NCBI GenBank assembly: GCA_034620365.1 | Contig: JAQGEQ010000189.1 | Coordinates: 124,001-188,000 of the forward strand | Source: Pegea sp. RAD2-039 | Taxonomy: Eukaryota; Chordata; Thaliacea; Salpida; Salpidae | Reading direction: 5' to 3' | DNA length: 64,000 nt | In this document: piece after piece, positions 10,240 to 23,944 of the stretch | Layout: each line of letters opens with the position of its first letter | How positions within the stretch are numbered: the first letter of the stretch is position 1 | Made by a program: the position numbers and the translations under genes | Notes under the pieces: generated by a model | What the model was told of the DNA's origin: nothing | What the model saw: the letters and a program-made list of their open reading frames with translations, nothing else | Databases searched by the model: none

Positions 10240-10613
10240 GCGCTAAAATACACTTCTGATATGTAGTTCAAACAACACAGCTTTTCATCTATTTTAAGAT
10301 TGAAAACGTTCAATCTAAGATACAAGAGTAATAATGGTCTAGTAGTTCAGCTTTATCCTCACAAATATTAAACAAGATCTTACAGGTATTTATCTGAGAT
10401 TTCTTCGCATTTATATTTCAATATAGAAATAATTAATTTCTAAAAAGTTGATTTTTTGCATTTTTTTGAGACTTTAAAAAGACTTTTTAGAAATGAGTTG
10501 AAATTCGCAAAAATTTTAAATAATTTTTTTAGCATCGTTTCATAATTTCTTTATTTTTAAGTTAAATCGAAACATTTTCATAAAAATTTCTCAATAAAAA
10601 TATCAGTCGCGAG
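10240..10613. repeat. Leader repeat upstream of tRNA-Glu
   Basis: This segment and 25,680-26,047 are near-identical and both lead into a tRNA-Glu gene. The tRNA therefore travels as part of a duplicated cassette rather than by independent retroposition. Confidence 0.7.
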
Positions 10614-11171
<558 letters not shown>

Positions 11172-12311
11172 GTAATTACGTCTCTTCGTATCGCGTCAAT
11201 GACGTCATCAACGACAATTTTTTTAAAGAACAGTTTTTATATAATAGTTTCAATTGAAATCTTTTTTATGCAGACATACAGGATATATTTTTATTTAAAG
11301 TCCAATTTATTTTTAACTTTGATGTTCTTCTTGATATTTTACTTTTTTTAGTTCTTTTCAATTCTATAGTTTAAATATCTTTTTTATTTTAATAGGTTTT
11401 TGATTTGAAATATTTAAATATTCTAATTTCATTTATTATTTACAGTTTTTGTAAGATGAATTTATAAAATGTTTTTTAAATCAAGTATCATAAAAAATTT
11501 GTTAATTTTTTTGTCTCAAAATGTCAAAAGTTTACTTTGAAATGACTTCAATTTCAATAATTATTTGTAATTTTGAAATTATGTTTAATACTAAATAAAA
11601 TTTCTTTGAAAATTATTACAAAATTCTATTTAAAATTTCTTCTATAAGTTTTTTCAATCGTACTTTACAATAACTTTTTTTAAAAGCTTTTAACTTTGAA
11701 ATTGAAAGGATGTTATCAATTTATATTGACTAATATTAAAAAAAATCAAGGTATTGTCAAAGAATTATTTAAAAAACTTACCGTATAGTTATGAGAAAGT
11801 TTGCGTTGCGTAAATTTTCATTAATTCCATTTTTAAATTATGTATGAATTGAAAGTTGCTTACTGAGTAAATGTTGAAATGTTTTGAATTATTATTTATT
11901 TTAAAAAGTAACATTTAAAAAAAGCCATTATGTTGGGTATTGCTACGCTAGTTGTTTGTTTGGTTGACGAACAAGTAGTAAAGCAGGAAGCTAAATCTAG
12001 TAAAATTTTACCGCATACGTAATTGTGTTGCTAGATTTGTTTAGTGCCTTTATTAAGATTATAAAGATCTCTCAATTTAAAGATTCAAATATAATATATA
12101 ATATAATATAAATTTATCTTCAAACTCTCTATTCACTCGTCTCAAAGTTGCACATTCTGATATTTTCCTATCTCTTCTATTTTATTAAGTAAGAAAATTG
12201 CTTAAAAAATCTTATTTAGATTATTCAAATAAAAACTTTAAAATCAAAAGTAGCTAACAGGAGTCAATTCAGAAAATATTTTTATGACGAAATAATTTAT
12301 TAGCAAATCTA

Positions 12312-12419
12312 CACCACAAACACTAAACTAATAGAATTTTTTATAAAGAAACAAATCAGCGTAAAAGCGTCTTCATCACTTGGATAAATTGTTATTTTTA
12401 GAGTTGAATACGATTCAAC
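12312..12419 (+). ncRNA. Sm-RNA-like unit 6
   Basis: The block is intact (12,312-12,330). The Sm site is ATTTTTAGAG. The hairpin (12,403-12,419) keeps the stem, but the loop is changed so that a seventh pair forms (GTTGAATACGATTCAAC). The variable segment is about 12,367-12,392. Unit 23 has the same segment and unit 18 a diverged one. Confidence 0.5.
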
Positions 12420-12600
12420 AGACTATTTTAATTATTAAATCAAAAGTATCTTTTTCTGTTTAAAACAAAACATTTATTAGTTTTTAATTTGTGTCTTTTG
12501 ATATTTAGATGACTTAAATAGAAACTTTAAAGAAAAACGTATCTAATTGAAGGAAATTCAGAAAATTTTCCTTTGACCAACTAATTTATTAGCAATTTTA

Positions 12601-12710
12601 CACTACAAGCACTAAACTACTAGAAATTTATATAAAGTAAAACGTCAGCGACTTAAGCGATTAATAAATATATAAATTTTCTTAATTTTTGGAGTTGAAC
12701 AAGTTTCAAC
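12601..12710 (+). ncRNA. Sm-RNA-like unit 7
   Basis: Tandem with unit 6, 182 bp downstream in the same direction. Block CACTACAAGCACTAAACTA, TATA box TTTATATAAAG, perfect Sm site (12,684-12,694) and hairpin (12,694-12,710). The variable segment (about 12,651-12,683) begins CTTAAGCG and is shared with units 17 and 24. CAGCGACT lacks the GT that a spliced-leader donor would need. Confidence 0.5.
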
Positions 12711-14103
12711 TCACTAATTTAAGATTAAACCTAAATTATTTTTGTTTATTTGCTAGAAAGGATTATTTGCTATATCAACATTTGGTAGTTTTTAATATGT
12801 ACGTTTTTACACAACATTTAACAATAAAATAATATTTCCTTTAAATTTTTAAATTTTTAATAAAAATTAAAATTAGTTTGATTGATTTAACAACAAAATT
12901 AAAGTTAAATAAAAAAGTAAGATCTGTACAAATTATTTCAAATCTTTTAAATAAATAAACTATTTTATCTTCTTGTATATAAATCTGAGAGTTTAGTAAG
13001 TTCTTGAAAAGAAATTAAAATGGTTTACTCTTTGACTGAAAGCAATCAAACCAGTTTCAATCCAATAATCTTCTAAATCCTGCAAAATTTTATTAAATAA
13101 TTACATCAGTAACTGGTATTTAGATCTTAAATAATCAATTCTATATTATAATAAATACTTTAGTCTAAAACTTAAAACCAAATTAAATTAAAATTTAGAT
13201 AAAAGAAGAAATAGAAATAATCAGTTTTCTTGATAAACGATAATTTTGGTTTTATCCATTTAGCTAAGTAGGGTGAGTAATTCTTGTAATTAAATCTTAT
13301 CTTGTTTTATGTAAGCACACATCAAGAGCTGTTTCTAAATCCAAATTTGTATTGTAGTCATCTGAATGTTGATCATCATCTATTCATCTTTCAAGACACA
13401 TCGGCATTTCATATTTATCTGTTGTATCAGGATGTTTATAAGACTTGATTGAGAAATACAACCACTGATGGAGATAGGATAACTACTGATCACTGGGAGA
13501 TTTTGAAAAAGAAATTCAAATTGATGTGGAAAAAAGAAAAATTTTGTAAGATGGAGTCTGAAAATAAAAAAAATAATCATTTGAAGATTCGATAGAAGCT
13601 ACTACAAGAGAAATTGGTCGGTAGAATATAAAGTAAACATGTTTATATAATATAAAAATTGTTTTCATATAAAAGTATTTAGAAATGAGTGAATGAACCT
13701 CATAACCGTTTGAACTCCTTAACCGTTAATAGTCTGAATCATACCTGTGGTGTAAAGGAAGAAAAGACCCAATAAAAAGCTGCTGTGGGCAACACTATAA
13801 TTCATCTTTGGATAGTAAATTTTTAAGAGTTAAATCATTTTACCTAAAATGTCGCAAACTAAAACCTCAGTTAGTAGTAGAAGGAGCTGCTGGATATGGA
13901 GCCGATATCATGAACCAAAACCCTGACTAGATTACCATCAACAAAACATTGATTGAAAAATAACTTAAATCATTTACTGGAAGCAGTTAAAAGTTTTTAA
14001 GTGCTGTGTAAAAGCACAAATAAAAAACTACTAAATGTTGATTCTACGAATAATCTTTTCTAAAATAAAGAAAGATATTTTAGATTTAATATTCAAATAG
14101 TCC

Positions 14104-14215
14104 GTTGAAACTTGTTCAACTATAAAAATTGAAGAATTTTTTGACATAATCAGCCTGAATTTTCTATGCTGAATTTTTCTTTATATAAATTTCTAGTAGT
14201 TTAGTGTTTGTGGTG
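14104..14215 (-). ncRNA. Sm-RNA-like unit 8
   Basis: Block (14,215-14,197), TATA box and hairpin are intact. The Sm site is AATTTTTATAG. The variable segment (about 14,167-14,131) contains TTCAGGCTGATTATG, unlike any other unit. It is the mirror partner of unit 2 in the inverted repeat, yet its variable segment is unrelated. Confidence 0.48.
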
Positions 14216-15479
14216 TAAATTTGATAATAAATTATTTCGTCATATAAAATTTTCTATGCTGACTCCTGTTAGTTACTTTTTACTTAAATTTTTTTATCTA
14301 GATTATCAAAACAAGATTTTCTAGCAAATTTATTATAAGTGTAAATGGATACGCGATGGGAAATTATTTGGTTTAATATAATTGAAGAGATGGGAAAATA
14401 GCAAGATGAAGCAACTTTGAGACAAGCAGTTAGAGAGTTTGAAGATAAAATAACAAGATGATAAGATTAAATTTGAATTTTTAAACCAAGAGATATTTAT
14501 AGTATTAATAAAGGCACTAAATAAACTTAGCAACAAATTTACGTATGCGGTGAAATTTTACTAGATTTAGCCTCCTGCTTTACTACTTGTTCGTCAACCA
14601 AACAAACAACTAGTGTAGCAACACCCAACAAAATGGCCTTTTTTTAAAGTTTCTAATTAAAATAAATAATAATTCAAAACATTTCAACATTTACTTAGTA
14701 AGCAGCTTTCAATTCATACATAATTTAAAAATGGAATTAATGAAAAATTACGCAACGCAAACTTTCTCATAACTATACGGTAAGGTTTTCAAATAATTAT
14801 TTGACAATACCTTATTTTTCTTAATATTAGTTAATTTAAACTGATAACATCCTTTCAATTTCAAAGTTAAAAGCTTTTAAAAAAAGATATTGTAAGGAAC
14901 GCTTGGAAAAACTTATAGAAGAAATTTTAAATATAATTTTGTAATAACTTTCAAAGAAATTTTATTTAGTATGAAACATAATTTCAAAATTACTAATAAT
15001 TATTGAAATTTAATTCATTTCAAAATAAACTTTTGAAATTTTGAGTAAAAAAATAAATAAATTTTTAATGGTAATTTATTTATAAAAACATTTTATAAAT
15101 TAAACTTACAAAAACTGTAAATAATAAATATAAATTATAATATCTAAAAATTTCAAATCAAAAACTTATTAAAATAAAAAAGATATTTAAACTATAGAAT
15201 TGAAAAGAACTAAAAAAGTAAAATATCAAGAAGAACATAGAAGTTAAAAACAATTTGACTTTAAATAAAAATATATCCTTTTTGTTTGCATAAAAAAGAT
15301 TTCATTTGAAACAATTATATAAAAACTGTTCTTTAAAAGAATTGTTAGAAAAAAACATTTAGAATTGAGAAAATAATTATTTCGGCCAATTTTGGTCTTT
15401 CTCTAGAACTGCGCAGAATCATTTTAAAGCTTCCAAATAAAAAACAGAAATTTTCAAAAAGAATTATACAAATCGTTCT

Positions 15480-15765
15480 AGGATTTTAGATCTTTTTTTA
15501 ATAGTCATACTTCCATCTAATCTTACATATCCGTATCTGACAACAAAATGTTGATTGAAATTCATCATCATCAGGTTCTCTACCTCCTCATACGGCACAA
15601 TTTTTCACATAAATCGAGCGTTTGCGGGTAATTTGATACAATCACGTATTTATCATCATTTATTGAACGAGTTGCTGCCATCAATAAATCCACTAACATC
15701 ATTTTACCAGATAAATCGGGCTGAAAAAAATTGTTAAAACAAAGTTCCCAGACCGGGAATATCAA
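15480..15765 (-). pseudogene. RAD54-like exon fragment, copy C (short type)
   Basis: Mirror of copy A in the inverted repeat. The tRNA-Glu remnant is at about 15,765-15,745. The [16 protein letters not shown] exon is at about 15,726-15,590 and carries NYPQTL where others have NYTQTL. The intron acceptor AG is intact before [10 protein letters not shown]. Truncated near 15,480. Confidence 0.78.
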
Positions 15766-16074
15766 AAGTGTATTTTACCGCATACGTAAATGTGCTGCTA
15801 AATTATTTTAGTGCCTTTCTTATAAATATAAATCTCTTGATTTAAAGATTCAAATATAATTTTATCATCTTGTTATTTTGATCTTCAAACTCTCTAACCA
15901 CTTGTCTCAAAGTTGCATCATTCTGATATTTTCCCATCTCTTCAATTATATTAAATCATAAATTTATTATAATAATATTTTGAGATAATTTAGATAAAAA
16001 CGTTTAAGTAAAAAGTAGCTAGCAGAAATCAATTCAGATAATTTTTTTTACGAAATAATTTTTTAGCAAATTTA

Positions 16075-16184
16075 CACCACAAACACTAAATTAGTAAAAC
16101 TTATATAAACAAACAAATCATCGTAAAATTGTTTATCAACCACATTGTGAACTTTAAAATTTTTGGAGTTGAACAAGTTTCAAC
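16075..16184 (+). ncRNA. Sm-RNA-like unit 9
   Basis: Block CACCACAAACACTAAATTA, TATA box TTATATAAAC, Sm site AATTTTTGGAG (16,158-16,168) and a perfect hairpin. The variable segment (about 16,129-16,157) is identical to unit 1. Confidence 0.5.
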
Positions 16185-18255
16185 AAGCTATTTCAAAATA
16201 AAGCATAAATTAATTTCCTTTATTTAAAAGAATGGCTTGTTTGCTGTATCAACATTTAATAGTCTTTATTTTGTACATTTACACAACATTTAACAATAAA
16301 ATAATATTTCCTTTAAATTTTTAATCTTTAGTAATAGTTAGAATTAGTTTGATTGATTTAACAGCAAAATTAAAGTTAAATAAAAAAGTAAGATCTTTAC
16401 AAATTTTTTTTAATGTTTCAAGTGAAAAAATACTATTTTGTATTCTATAGAATAAATATTTAGAAATTTCATAAAAACAAACGAAATTAAGTTTAAGATC
16501 AAATTAATATTTACCAAAACTAGATTCACAAAATTGTTGTTGGTTTCTCCGCAATTGGTTTTCTAAAAATATAATTTTAAGTTTTTAATTATGTTTTCTT
16601 ATATGTTAAAAATTTTGATACAAATAAAAGTTTGTTTTATTAAGTTAAGTAAATATCGAAGTTAAATTCAAAAGTTTTAAATCTGAAAAACTTATTTCAA
16701 ATCATTTAAATGAATATAGTATTTTATCTTCTTGTATATAAATATGACAATTTAGTAAGTTCTTGAAAAGATATTAAATGGTTTACTCTTTGTCTGAAAG
16801 CAATCAAACCAGTTTTAATCCAATTATCTTCTATATCCTACAAAATTTCATTTAATAATTACATCAGTAACTGGTATTTAGATCTTTAATAACTATATTT
16901 ATACCACTCTTAACATTTAAAATCAAAATAAAATTGGTTTTAGATAGAAGAAGAAATAGAAATAATAATTTTTCACTCACTGTATCAGGTTCTGAAAATA
17001 TCGAAGTGACTTCACTTTTTATTTCATCATTGTCAATCTAAAATCATAAATAAATATATTGAATAAATTCTAAGAAGTAAAAATCATATCTAAAAACAAA
17101 AGAACTAAGGTTTAGTATCGAATTAATAATTTCCAAAACTGGGTTCACCAAATTATGAAAATTACGAGGTAAAAACTGATATAAAACCAAATTACAAAAA
17201 CATAATAAACAAAATAAATCTTTGATGAAAAACTAAATTTTTAAAATGATGAATTAAAACTCAATACTATCATCTTACTTCATAAAACTTTTGTTTGAAA
17301 AATTACTTAAATTAATTACTGAAACAATTTTTACTTTTTTTAAATGTAATTTAAGTTCATATCTCAATATTAATTTTATATATACTTTCATTTAACTTAT
17401 AGATATTACAATTATAACTGTAATTTGACAATTTACTAATAAGCTTATTTAGTGATTCCTTGTTCTATTTGAAGACTTAATTGTAGTAGTCAAGTCGATT
17501 ACTGAAATTTTTCAGAACTTTAAAAAAGATGATAAGTCTTTTAGACACTATAATTTTTCAATGGAAAAATTTGTTTATTTTTTATATATAATTGAGGCAA
17601 ATCACATTTAATTAATGATCAAAAATAAATAAAATTAAAATTTCTGTTTGAGTATTTGTAAGGTAGTTAAAAACTGAAATTTGTTTATAATTTTTTATTA
17701 ATTTTATAATAGAATAAAAAGTTGCCAAAGTTGAAGTCATGTCATCATATTAACTAATAAAGTTGAAGATTTAAAAGCAAATTTAACCTATTAACATTAA
17801 TCTTGTCTGTTAGATTTAGAATTATCAATCTAAAAATAGATAAAAAGCTGTGGTGTTTGAACTACATATCAGAAGTGTATTTTACCGCATACGTAAATGT
17901 GATACTAAATTATTATAATGCATTTCTTAATACTCCAAAAACTCTTGATTTAAAAATTCAAATATAATTTTATCTTTTTGTTATTTGATTTTCAAACTCT
18001 CTAACCACTTGTTTCAAAGTTGCATCATTCTGATATTTTCCCATCTTTTCTATTATATTTAATCATATGTTTGTTAAAAAAAAGAATTTTAGATATTTTA
18101 GAATTAAAAAGATTATATTTAAATAGTTTAGATAAAAACAAATTGCCAATAAAACGATATCAAGATAGTACAGATTAAAACATTAAAGTCAAAATTAGCT
18201 AATTGGAGTCAATTCAGAAATTTTTTAAAGAGGTAATAATTTATTAGCAAATCTT

Positions 18256-18363
18256 CACCACAAACACTAAACTATCAGAAATTTATATAATGAAACAAAT
18301 CAGCGTAATTGCGTCTTTATTACTTCTAGAAGTTTTAATTTTTAGAGATGAATAAGATTCTAC
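18256..18363 (+). ncRNA. Sm-RNA-like unit 10
   Basis: Block, TATA box (TTTATATAATG) and Sm site (AATTTTTAGAG) are present. The hairpin is broken at the second and third pairs (GATGAATAAGATTCTAC). The variable segment (about 18,309-18,336) contains TTATTACTTCTAGAAG and is shared with unit 20. Probably inactive. Confidence 0.38.
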
Positions 18364-18489
18364 AGACTAGTTCAAGATTAAACTTAAATTATCCCCCTTT
18401 ATTTGTTGGAAAGGATTATTCATTAAATCAACATTTGTTAGTTTTTTATCTACGCTTTTACACAGAACTTTAACACTTTTAATTGCTTC

Positions 18490-19150
18490 CAGTAAATGAC
18501 TGAAGTTTTTTTTCAATCTATGTTTTGTTGATGGTAATCTAGTCAGGATTTGGTTCATAATATCGGCTCCATATCCAGCAGCTCCTTCTACTACTAACTG
18601 AGGCTTTATTTGGCGACATTTTAGGTAAAATGATTTAACTCCTAAAAATTTACTATCCAAAGATCAATTATAGTGTTGCCCACAGCAGCTTTTTATTGGC
18701 TCTTTTCTTCGTTTACACCACAGGTATGATTCAGATTATTAACAGTTAAGGGGTTCAAACGGTTATGAGTTTCATTCACTTATTTCAAAATACTTTTTTA
18801 TAAAAACAATTTTTATATTATATAAACAAGTTTACTTCATAATCTACCGACCAATTTCTCTTGTAGCTTCTATTGAATCTTCAAATGATTATTTTTTTTA
18901 TTTTCAGACTCCATCTACCAATATTTTTCTTTTTTCCCATCAATTTGAATTTCTTTTTCAAAAATCTCCCAGTGATCAGCTGTTGTCCTATCTCCATCAG
19001 TGGTTGTATTTCTCAATCAAGTCTCATTAACATCCTGATACAACAAATAAATATGAAATGCCGATGTGTCTTGAAAGATGCATAGATGATGATCAACAAT
19101 CAGATGACTACAATACAATTTTGGATTTAGAAACAGCTCTTGAAGTGTGC
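18490..19150. repeat. Exon-like blocks of an unrecognised gene (best frames)
   Basis: On the minus strand a 97-codon frame (18,660-18,367) contains CRQIKPQLVVEGAAGYGADI and HRLKKNFSHLLEAIKSVKVL. It runs through into the 3' flank of unit 10. On the plus strand about 18,960-19,150 encodes LHQWLYFSIKSH and LDLETALEVCLHKT in one frame and a competing 70-codon frame in another. No family recognised. Confidence 0.4.
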
Positions 19151-19188
19151 TTACATAAAACCAGAAAAAATTTAATTTCAAAAAATTT

Positions 19189-19251
19189 GTCTAGTTTTTA
19201 GGATTCGTGGCTATCACCCACGCGGCCCGGGTTCGATTCCCGGTCTGGGAA
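19189..19251 (+). pseudogene. 5'-truncated tRNA-Glu with altered anticodon loop
   Basis: The first nine or so bases are lost and the D arm is degraded (GTCTAGTTTTTAGGATTCG). The rest is intact. The anticodon loop is CTATCAC instead of CTCTCAC, so the anticodon would read ATC. A second copy at 46,513-46,576 carries the same change. It directly precedes RAD54 copy D. Confidence 0.75.
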
Positions 19252-19277
19252 CATTTTTTTGAACAATTTTTTTTTAG

Positions 19278-19973
19278 CCGGATTTATCTGGTAAAATGAT
19301 GTTAGTGGATTTATTGATGGCAGCAACTCGTTCAATAAATGATGATAAATACGTGATTGTATCAAATTACACGCAAACGCTCGATTTATGTGAAAAATTG
19401 TGCCGTATGAGGAGGTAGAGAACTTGATGATGATGAATTTCAATCAACATTTTGTTGTCATATACGGATATGTAAGATTAGATGGAAGTATGACTATTAA
19501 AAAAAGATTTAAAATCGTAAAACGATTCAATGATCCAGCATCTCAAGATTTTGTGTTTATGTTAAGTAGTAAGGCAAGAGGGTACGATAAACAGTGTTTC
19601 CAAACAAAAAATTTAAAAAAAATTTCAATTTTTAGATGCAGTTTAAATTTGATTGGTGCAAATCGGTTAGTTATGTTTGATCCTGATTGGAATCCTGCTA
19701 ACGACGAGCAGGTCATGGCTAGAGTGTGGAGAGACGGACAAAAAAAATTATTATGTTTACTGGTTGAAAATTTACAAAAAAATCAATTGGAAACACTAAA
19801 AATTAAAATGACGGAAAATGGCTTCTTGCAGATTACTTGCAACTTCAAGTATTGAAGAGAAAATATTTCAGCGCCAAGCTCGTAAAAAGTCACTTTAGTC
19901 GTGTGTAGTAGACCGTGAAAAAGATTTAGCTAGACATTTCTCACGTGATCAGCTACGTCAATTTTTTATTTGA
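19278..19973 (+). pseudogene. RAD54-like exons, copy D (long type)
   Basis: Four exons are present: 19,278-19,414 ([19 protein letters not shown] to EKLCRMR), 19,462-19,581 ([10 protein letters not shown] to [12 protein letters not shown]), 19,636 to about 19,765 ([20 protein letters not shown] to RVWRDGQKK) and about 19,832-19,973 ([14 protein letters not shown] to RDQLRQFFI). The acceptor of the second exon reads AT instead of AG, there is a stop after KKSL in the last exon, and KPCYIYR is lost. The last exon breaks into non-RAD54 sequence and a TGA at 19,971. It is a pseudogene, but it shows the captured span best. Confidence 0.82.
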
Positions 19974-21117
19974 CGAACAAGTAGTAAAGCTGGAGGCTAA
20001 ATCATAGTAAGCTAATTTTACCGCATACGTAAAATTTTCAAATAAAATCTTTTTTATGCAGATAAACAGGATATAATTTTATTTAAGTTCAAATTTTTTT
20101 CTAATTTTGATGTTCTTCTTGATATTTTACTTTTTTAGTTCTTTTTAATTCTATAGTTTAAATATCTTTTTTATTTTAATAGGTTTTTGATTTGAAATAT
20201 TTAGATATTATAATTTATGTTTATTATTTACAGTTTTTGTAAGTTGAATTTATAAAATGTTTTTTTAAACAAAGTACCAATAAAAATTAATTAATTTTTT
20301 TTACTTAAAATGTCAAAAGTTTACTTTGAAATGACTTAAATTTCAATAATTATTAGTAATTTTGAAATTATGTTTAATACTAAATAAAATTTTTTTGAAA
20401 GTTATTACGAAATTCTATTTAAAATTTCTTCTATAAGTTTTTCCAAGCGTTCCTTACAATATCTTTTTTTAAAAGATTTTAACTTTGAAATTGAAAGGAT
20501 GTAATCACTTTATATTGACTAATATTAAAAAATTTAAGGTATTGTCAAAGAATTATTTGAAAAACTTACCATATAGTTATGAGAAAATTTGCGTTTCGTA
20601 AAATTTATTAATTCCGTTTTTAAATTATGTATGAATTGAAAGCTGCTTACTAAGTAAATGTTGAAATGTTTTGAATTATTATTTATTTTAATAAGTAACT
20701 TTAAAAAAAAACCATTTTGTTGGGTGTTGCTACACTAGTTGTTTGTTTGGTTGACGAACAAGTAGTAAAGCAGGAGGCTAAATCTAGTAAAATTTTACCG
20801 CATACGTAAATATGTTGCTAGATTTTTATAATGCTATTCTTAATACTGTTAATATATATCAATTTAAACATCATGTACTAGTATCAAGTTTTATTGTATA
20901 GTATTAATTATTTTAACTTATAGTTAACATCATGTATTAGTCTTCATTTACAGATAGTTTTTTGATGAAGTTTTGATATAATAGAATATATTAATTTATT
21001 GTTTAAGGTTAAATGCTGTGAAAAAGTACAAATTTAAAAGTACAAAATGTAGATTTATTGAATAATACGTTCTATCTGATTTAGGAAGATAATTTAGGTT
21101 TAATCATGAAATGGTTT

Positions 21118-21224
21118 GTTGAAACTTGTTCAACTTCAAAAATTATTTAAACATTTCTTTCATTGATAATCAAACGCTGATTTTTTCCTTTATAAATATA
21201 TCTAGTAGTTTAGTGTTTGTGGTG
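21118..21224 (-). ncRNA. Sm-RNA-like unit 11
   Basis: Block 21,224-21,206 is intact. The TATA box is TTTATAAAGG. CAGCGTTTGA replaces CAGCGTAAAA. The Sm site is AATTTTTGAAG and the hairpin is perfect. The variable segment is about 21,173-21,145. Unit 21 matches at its 5' end only. Confidence 0.48.
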
Positions 21225-22016
21225 TAGATTTTTTAATAAATTAATTCGTCAGAAAAAAATTTCTGTTTGAGTATTGTATGGTAGTTAAATACTTAATAAA
21301 TGTTTACAACTTTATATGACCTTTATAATATAATCAAAAGTTGTCAAGTTGAAGTCATGACATCATATTAAATTATAAAGTTAAAGATTTAAAAGCAAAT
21401 TTAACCTATTAACATTAATCTTGTCTCTAATATTGAACATTTTCAATCTAAAAATAGATAAAACGATGAGATGTTTCAACTATACATCAAAAGTGTATTT
21501 CACCGCATACGTAAATGTGATACTAAATTATTGTAATGCACTTCTTAATACTCCAAAAACTCTTGATTTAACGATTCAAATATAATTTTATCCTCTTAGA
21601 AAATATAACTTAAAAGCTTAAGATTATATTTTTTAGGAAACTGATTGCGGAGAAACCAACAATAATTTTGTGAATCTAGTTTTGGTAAATATTAATTTGA
21701 TCTTAAACTTAATTTCGTTTGTTTTTATGAAATATCTAAATTGTTATTCTATAGAATACAAAATACTTTTTTTTTCACTTCAAACATTTGAAATAATTTT
21801 TACAGATGTAACTTTTTTATTCAACTTTAATTTTGCTGTTAAATCAATCAAATTAATTTTAACTTTTACTAAAGATTTAAAAATTTAAAGCAAACATTAT
21901 TTTATTGTTAAATGTTGTGTAAATGAACAAAATAAAGACTATTAAATGTTGATACAGCAAATAATCCTTTCTTTTAAACAAAGGAAATTATTTTATGTTT
22001 AATTTTGAAATAGCTT

Positions 22017-22126
22017 GTTGAAACTTGTTCAACTCCAAAAATTTAATAGTTCACAATGTGGCTCATAAACAATTTTACGATGATTTGTTTGTTTATATAA
22101 GTTTTACTAGTTTAGTGTTTGTGGTG
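22017..22126 (-). ncRNA. Sm-RNA-like unit 12
   Basis: All elements are intact. The variable segment (about 22,072-22,044) is a version of unit 1 in which ATCAACC became ATGAGCC and ACTTTA became ACTATT. Identical to unit 22. It pairs outward with unit 13 around RAD54 copy E. Confidence 0.5.
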
Positions 22127-22442
22127 TAAATTTGCTAAGAAATTATTTCGTCAAAAAACATTTTCTGAATTGATTTCTGCTAGCTACTTTTTACTTAAAC
22201 GTTTTTATCTAAATTATCTAAAAATATTTTTATAATATATTTATGATTTAATATAATTGAAGAGATGGGAAAATATCAGAATGATGCAACTTTGAGACAA
22301 GTGGTTAGAGAGTTTGAAGATCTAAATAACAAGATGATAAAATTATATTTGAATCTTTAAATCAAGAGATTTATATTTATAAGAAAGGCACCAAAATAAT
22401 TTAGCAGCACATCTTCGTATGCAGTAAAATACACTTTTGATA

Positions 22443-22735
22443 TTCCCGGTCTGGGAACTTTTTTTTTACACAATTTTTTTTTTAGCCGGATTTATCTGGT
22501 AAAATGATGTTAGTGGATTTATTGATGGCAGCAACTTGTTCAATAAATGATGATAAAGACGTGATTGTATCAAATTACACGCAAACGCTCGATTTATGTG
22601 AAAAATTGTGCCGTATGAGGAGGTAGAGAACTTGATGATGATGAATTTCAATCAACAATTTGTTGTCAGATACGGATATGTAAGATTAGATGGAAGTATG
22701 ACTATTAAAAAAAGATATAAAATCGTAGAACGATT
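22443..22735 (+). pseudogene. RAD54-like exon fragment, copy E (short type)
   Basis: tRNA-Glu remnant, acceptor TTTTTTTAG, the [15 protein letters not shown] exon, an intact-acceptor 47-bp intron and [10 protein letters not shown]. Similarity ends at the same point as in copies A, C, F and H, so these descend from one truncated founder. Confidence 0.78.
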
Positions 22736-23944
22736 GTATAATTCTTTTTGAAAATTTCTGTTTTTTATTTGGAAGCTTTAAAAAGATTCTGCGCAGTTCT
22801 AGAGAAAGACCAAAATTGGCCGAAATAATTATTTTCTCAATTCTAAATGTTTTTTTAACAATTCTTTTAAAGAATAGTTTTTATATAATAGTTTCAAATG
22901 AAATCTTTTTTTATGCAGACAAACAGGATATATTTTTATTTAAAGTCAAATTTATTTTTAACTTTGATGTTCTTGATATTTTACTTTTTCAGTTCTTTTC
23001 AATTCTATTGTTTAAATATCTTTTTTATTTTAATAAGTTTTTGATTTAAAATATTAGATGTTATTATTTATATCTATTATTTACAGTTTTTGTAAGTTGA
23101 ATTTATAAAATGTTTTTTAAATCAAGTAGCATTAAAAATTTATTTATTTTTTTTACTTAAAATTTCAAAAGTTTATTTTGAAATGACTTAAATTTCAATA
23201 ATTATTTGTAATTTTGAAATTATGTTTAATACTAAATAAAATTTCTTTGAAAATTATTACAAAATTCTATTTCAAATTTCTTCTATAAGTTTTTCCAATC
23301 GTTCCTTACAATATCTTTTTTTAAAAGCTTTTAATTTTGAGATTGAAAAGATGTAATCACTTTATATTGACTAATATTAATAAAATTTAAGGTATTGTCA
23401 AAGAGTTATTTGAAAAACTTACCGTATAGTTATGAGAAAGTTTGCGTTGCGTAATTTTTCATTAATTCCATTTTTAAATTATGTATGAATTGAAAGCTGC
23501 TTACTAAGTAAATGTTGAAATGTTTTGAATTTTGTTTATTTTAATAAGCAACTTTTAAAAAAAGCCATTTTGTTGGGTGTTGCTACACTAGTTATTTGTT
23601 TGGTTGACGAACAAGTAATAAAACAGGAGGCTAAATCTAGTAAAATTTTACCGCATAAGTAAATATGTTGCTGGATTTTTTTAGTGTCATTCTTAATACT
23701 ATAAATATCTCTAGATTGAAAGATTCAAATAGAATTTTATCTTCTTGTTATTTTGATCTGCAAACTCTCCAATTGCCTGTCTCAAAGTTGCATCATTCTG
23801 ATATTTTCCAATCTCTTCAATTATATTAAATCATAAATTATTTAAAAATTTGAACATTTTAAATAAAAATATTGAAGTCAAAATTAACTAACAGGAGTCA
23901 ATTCAGAAAATTTTTTATAACGAAATAATTTATTAACAAATCTT

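Larger units (their letters stand above)
13010..16640. repeat. Right arm of large inverted repeat (partner 2,080-5,480)
   Basis: Described at the left arm. This arm also starts the direct segmental copy that reappears at about 41,700-50,700. Confidence 0.75.
14330..23340. repeat. Large direct segmental copy (partner about 41,700-50,700)
   Basis: Landmarks recur in the same order at an offset of about 27,325-27,355 bp: RAD54 copies C, D and E against F, G and H, Sm-RNA-like units 10, 11 and 12 against 20, 21 and 22, and the tRNA-Glu fragment at 19,189 against 46,513. Differences are mostly single bases and small indels, with the Sm-unit variable segments often differing more. Confidence 0.7.
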
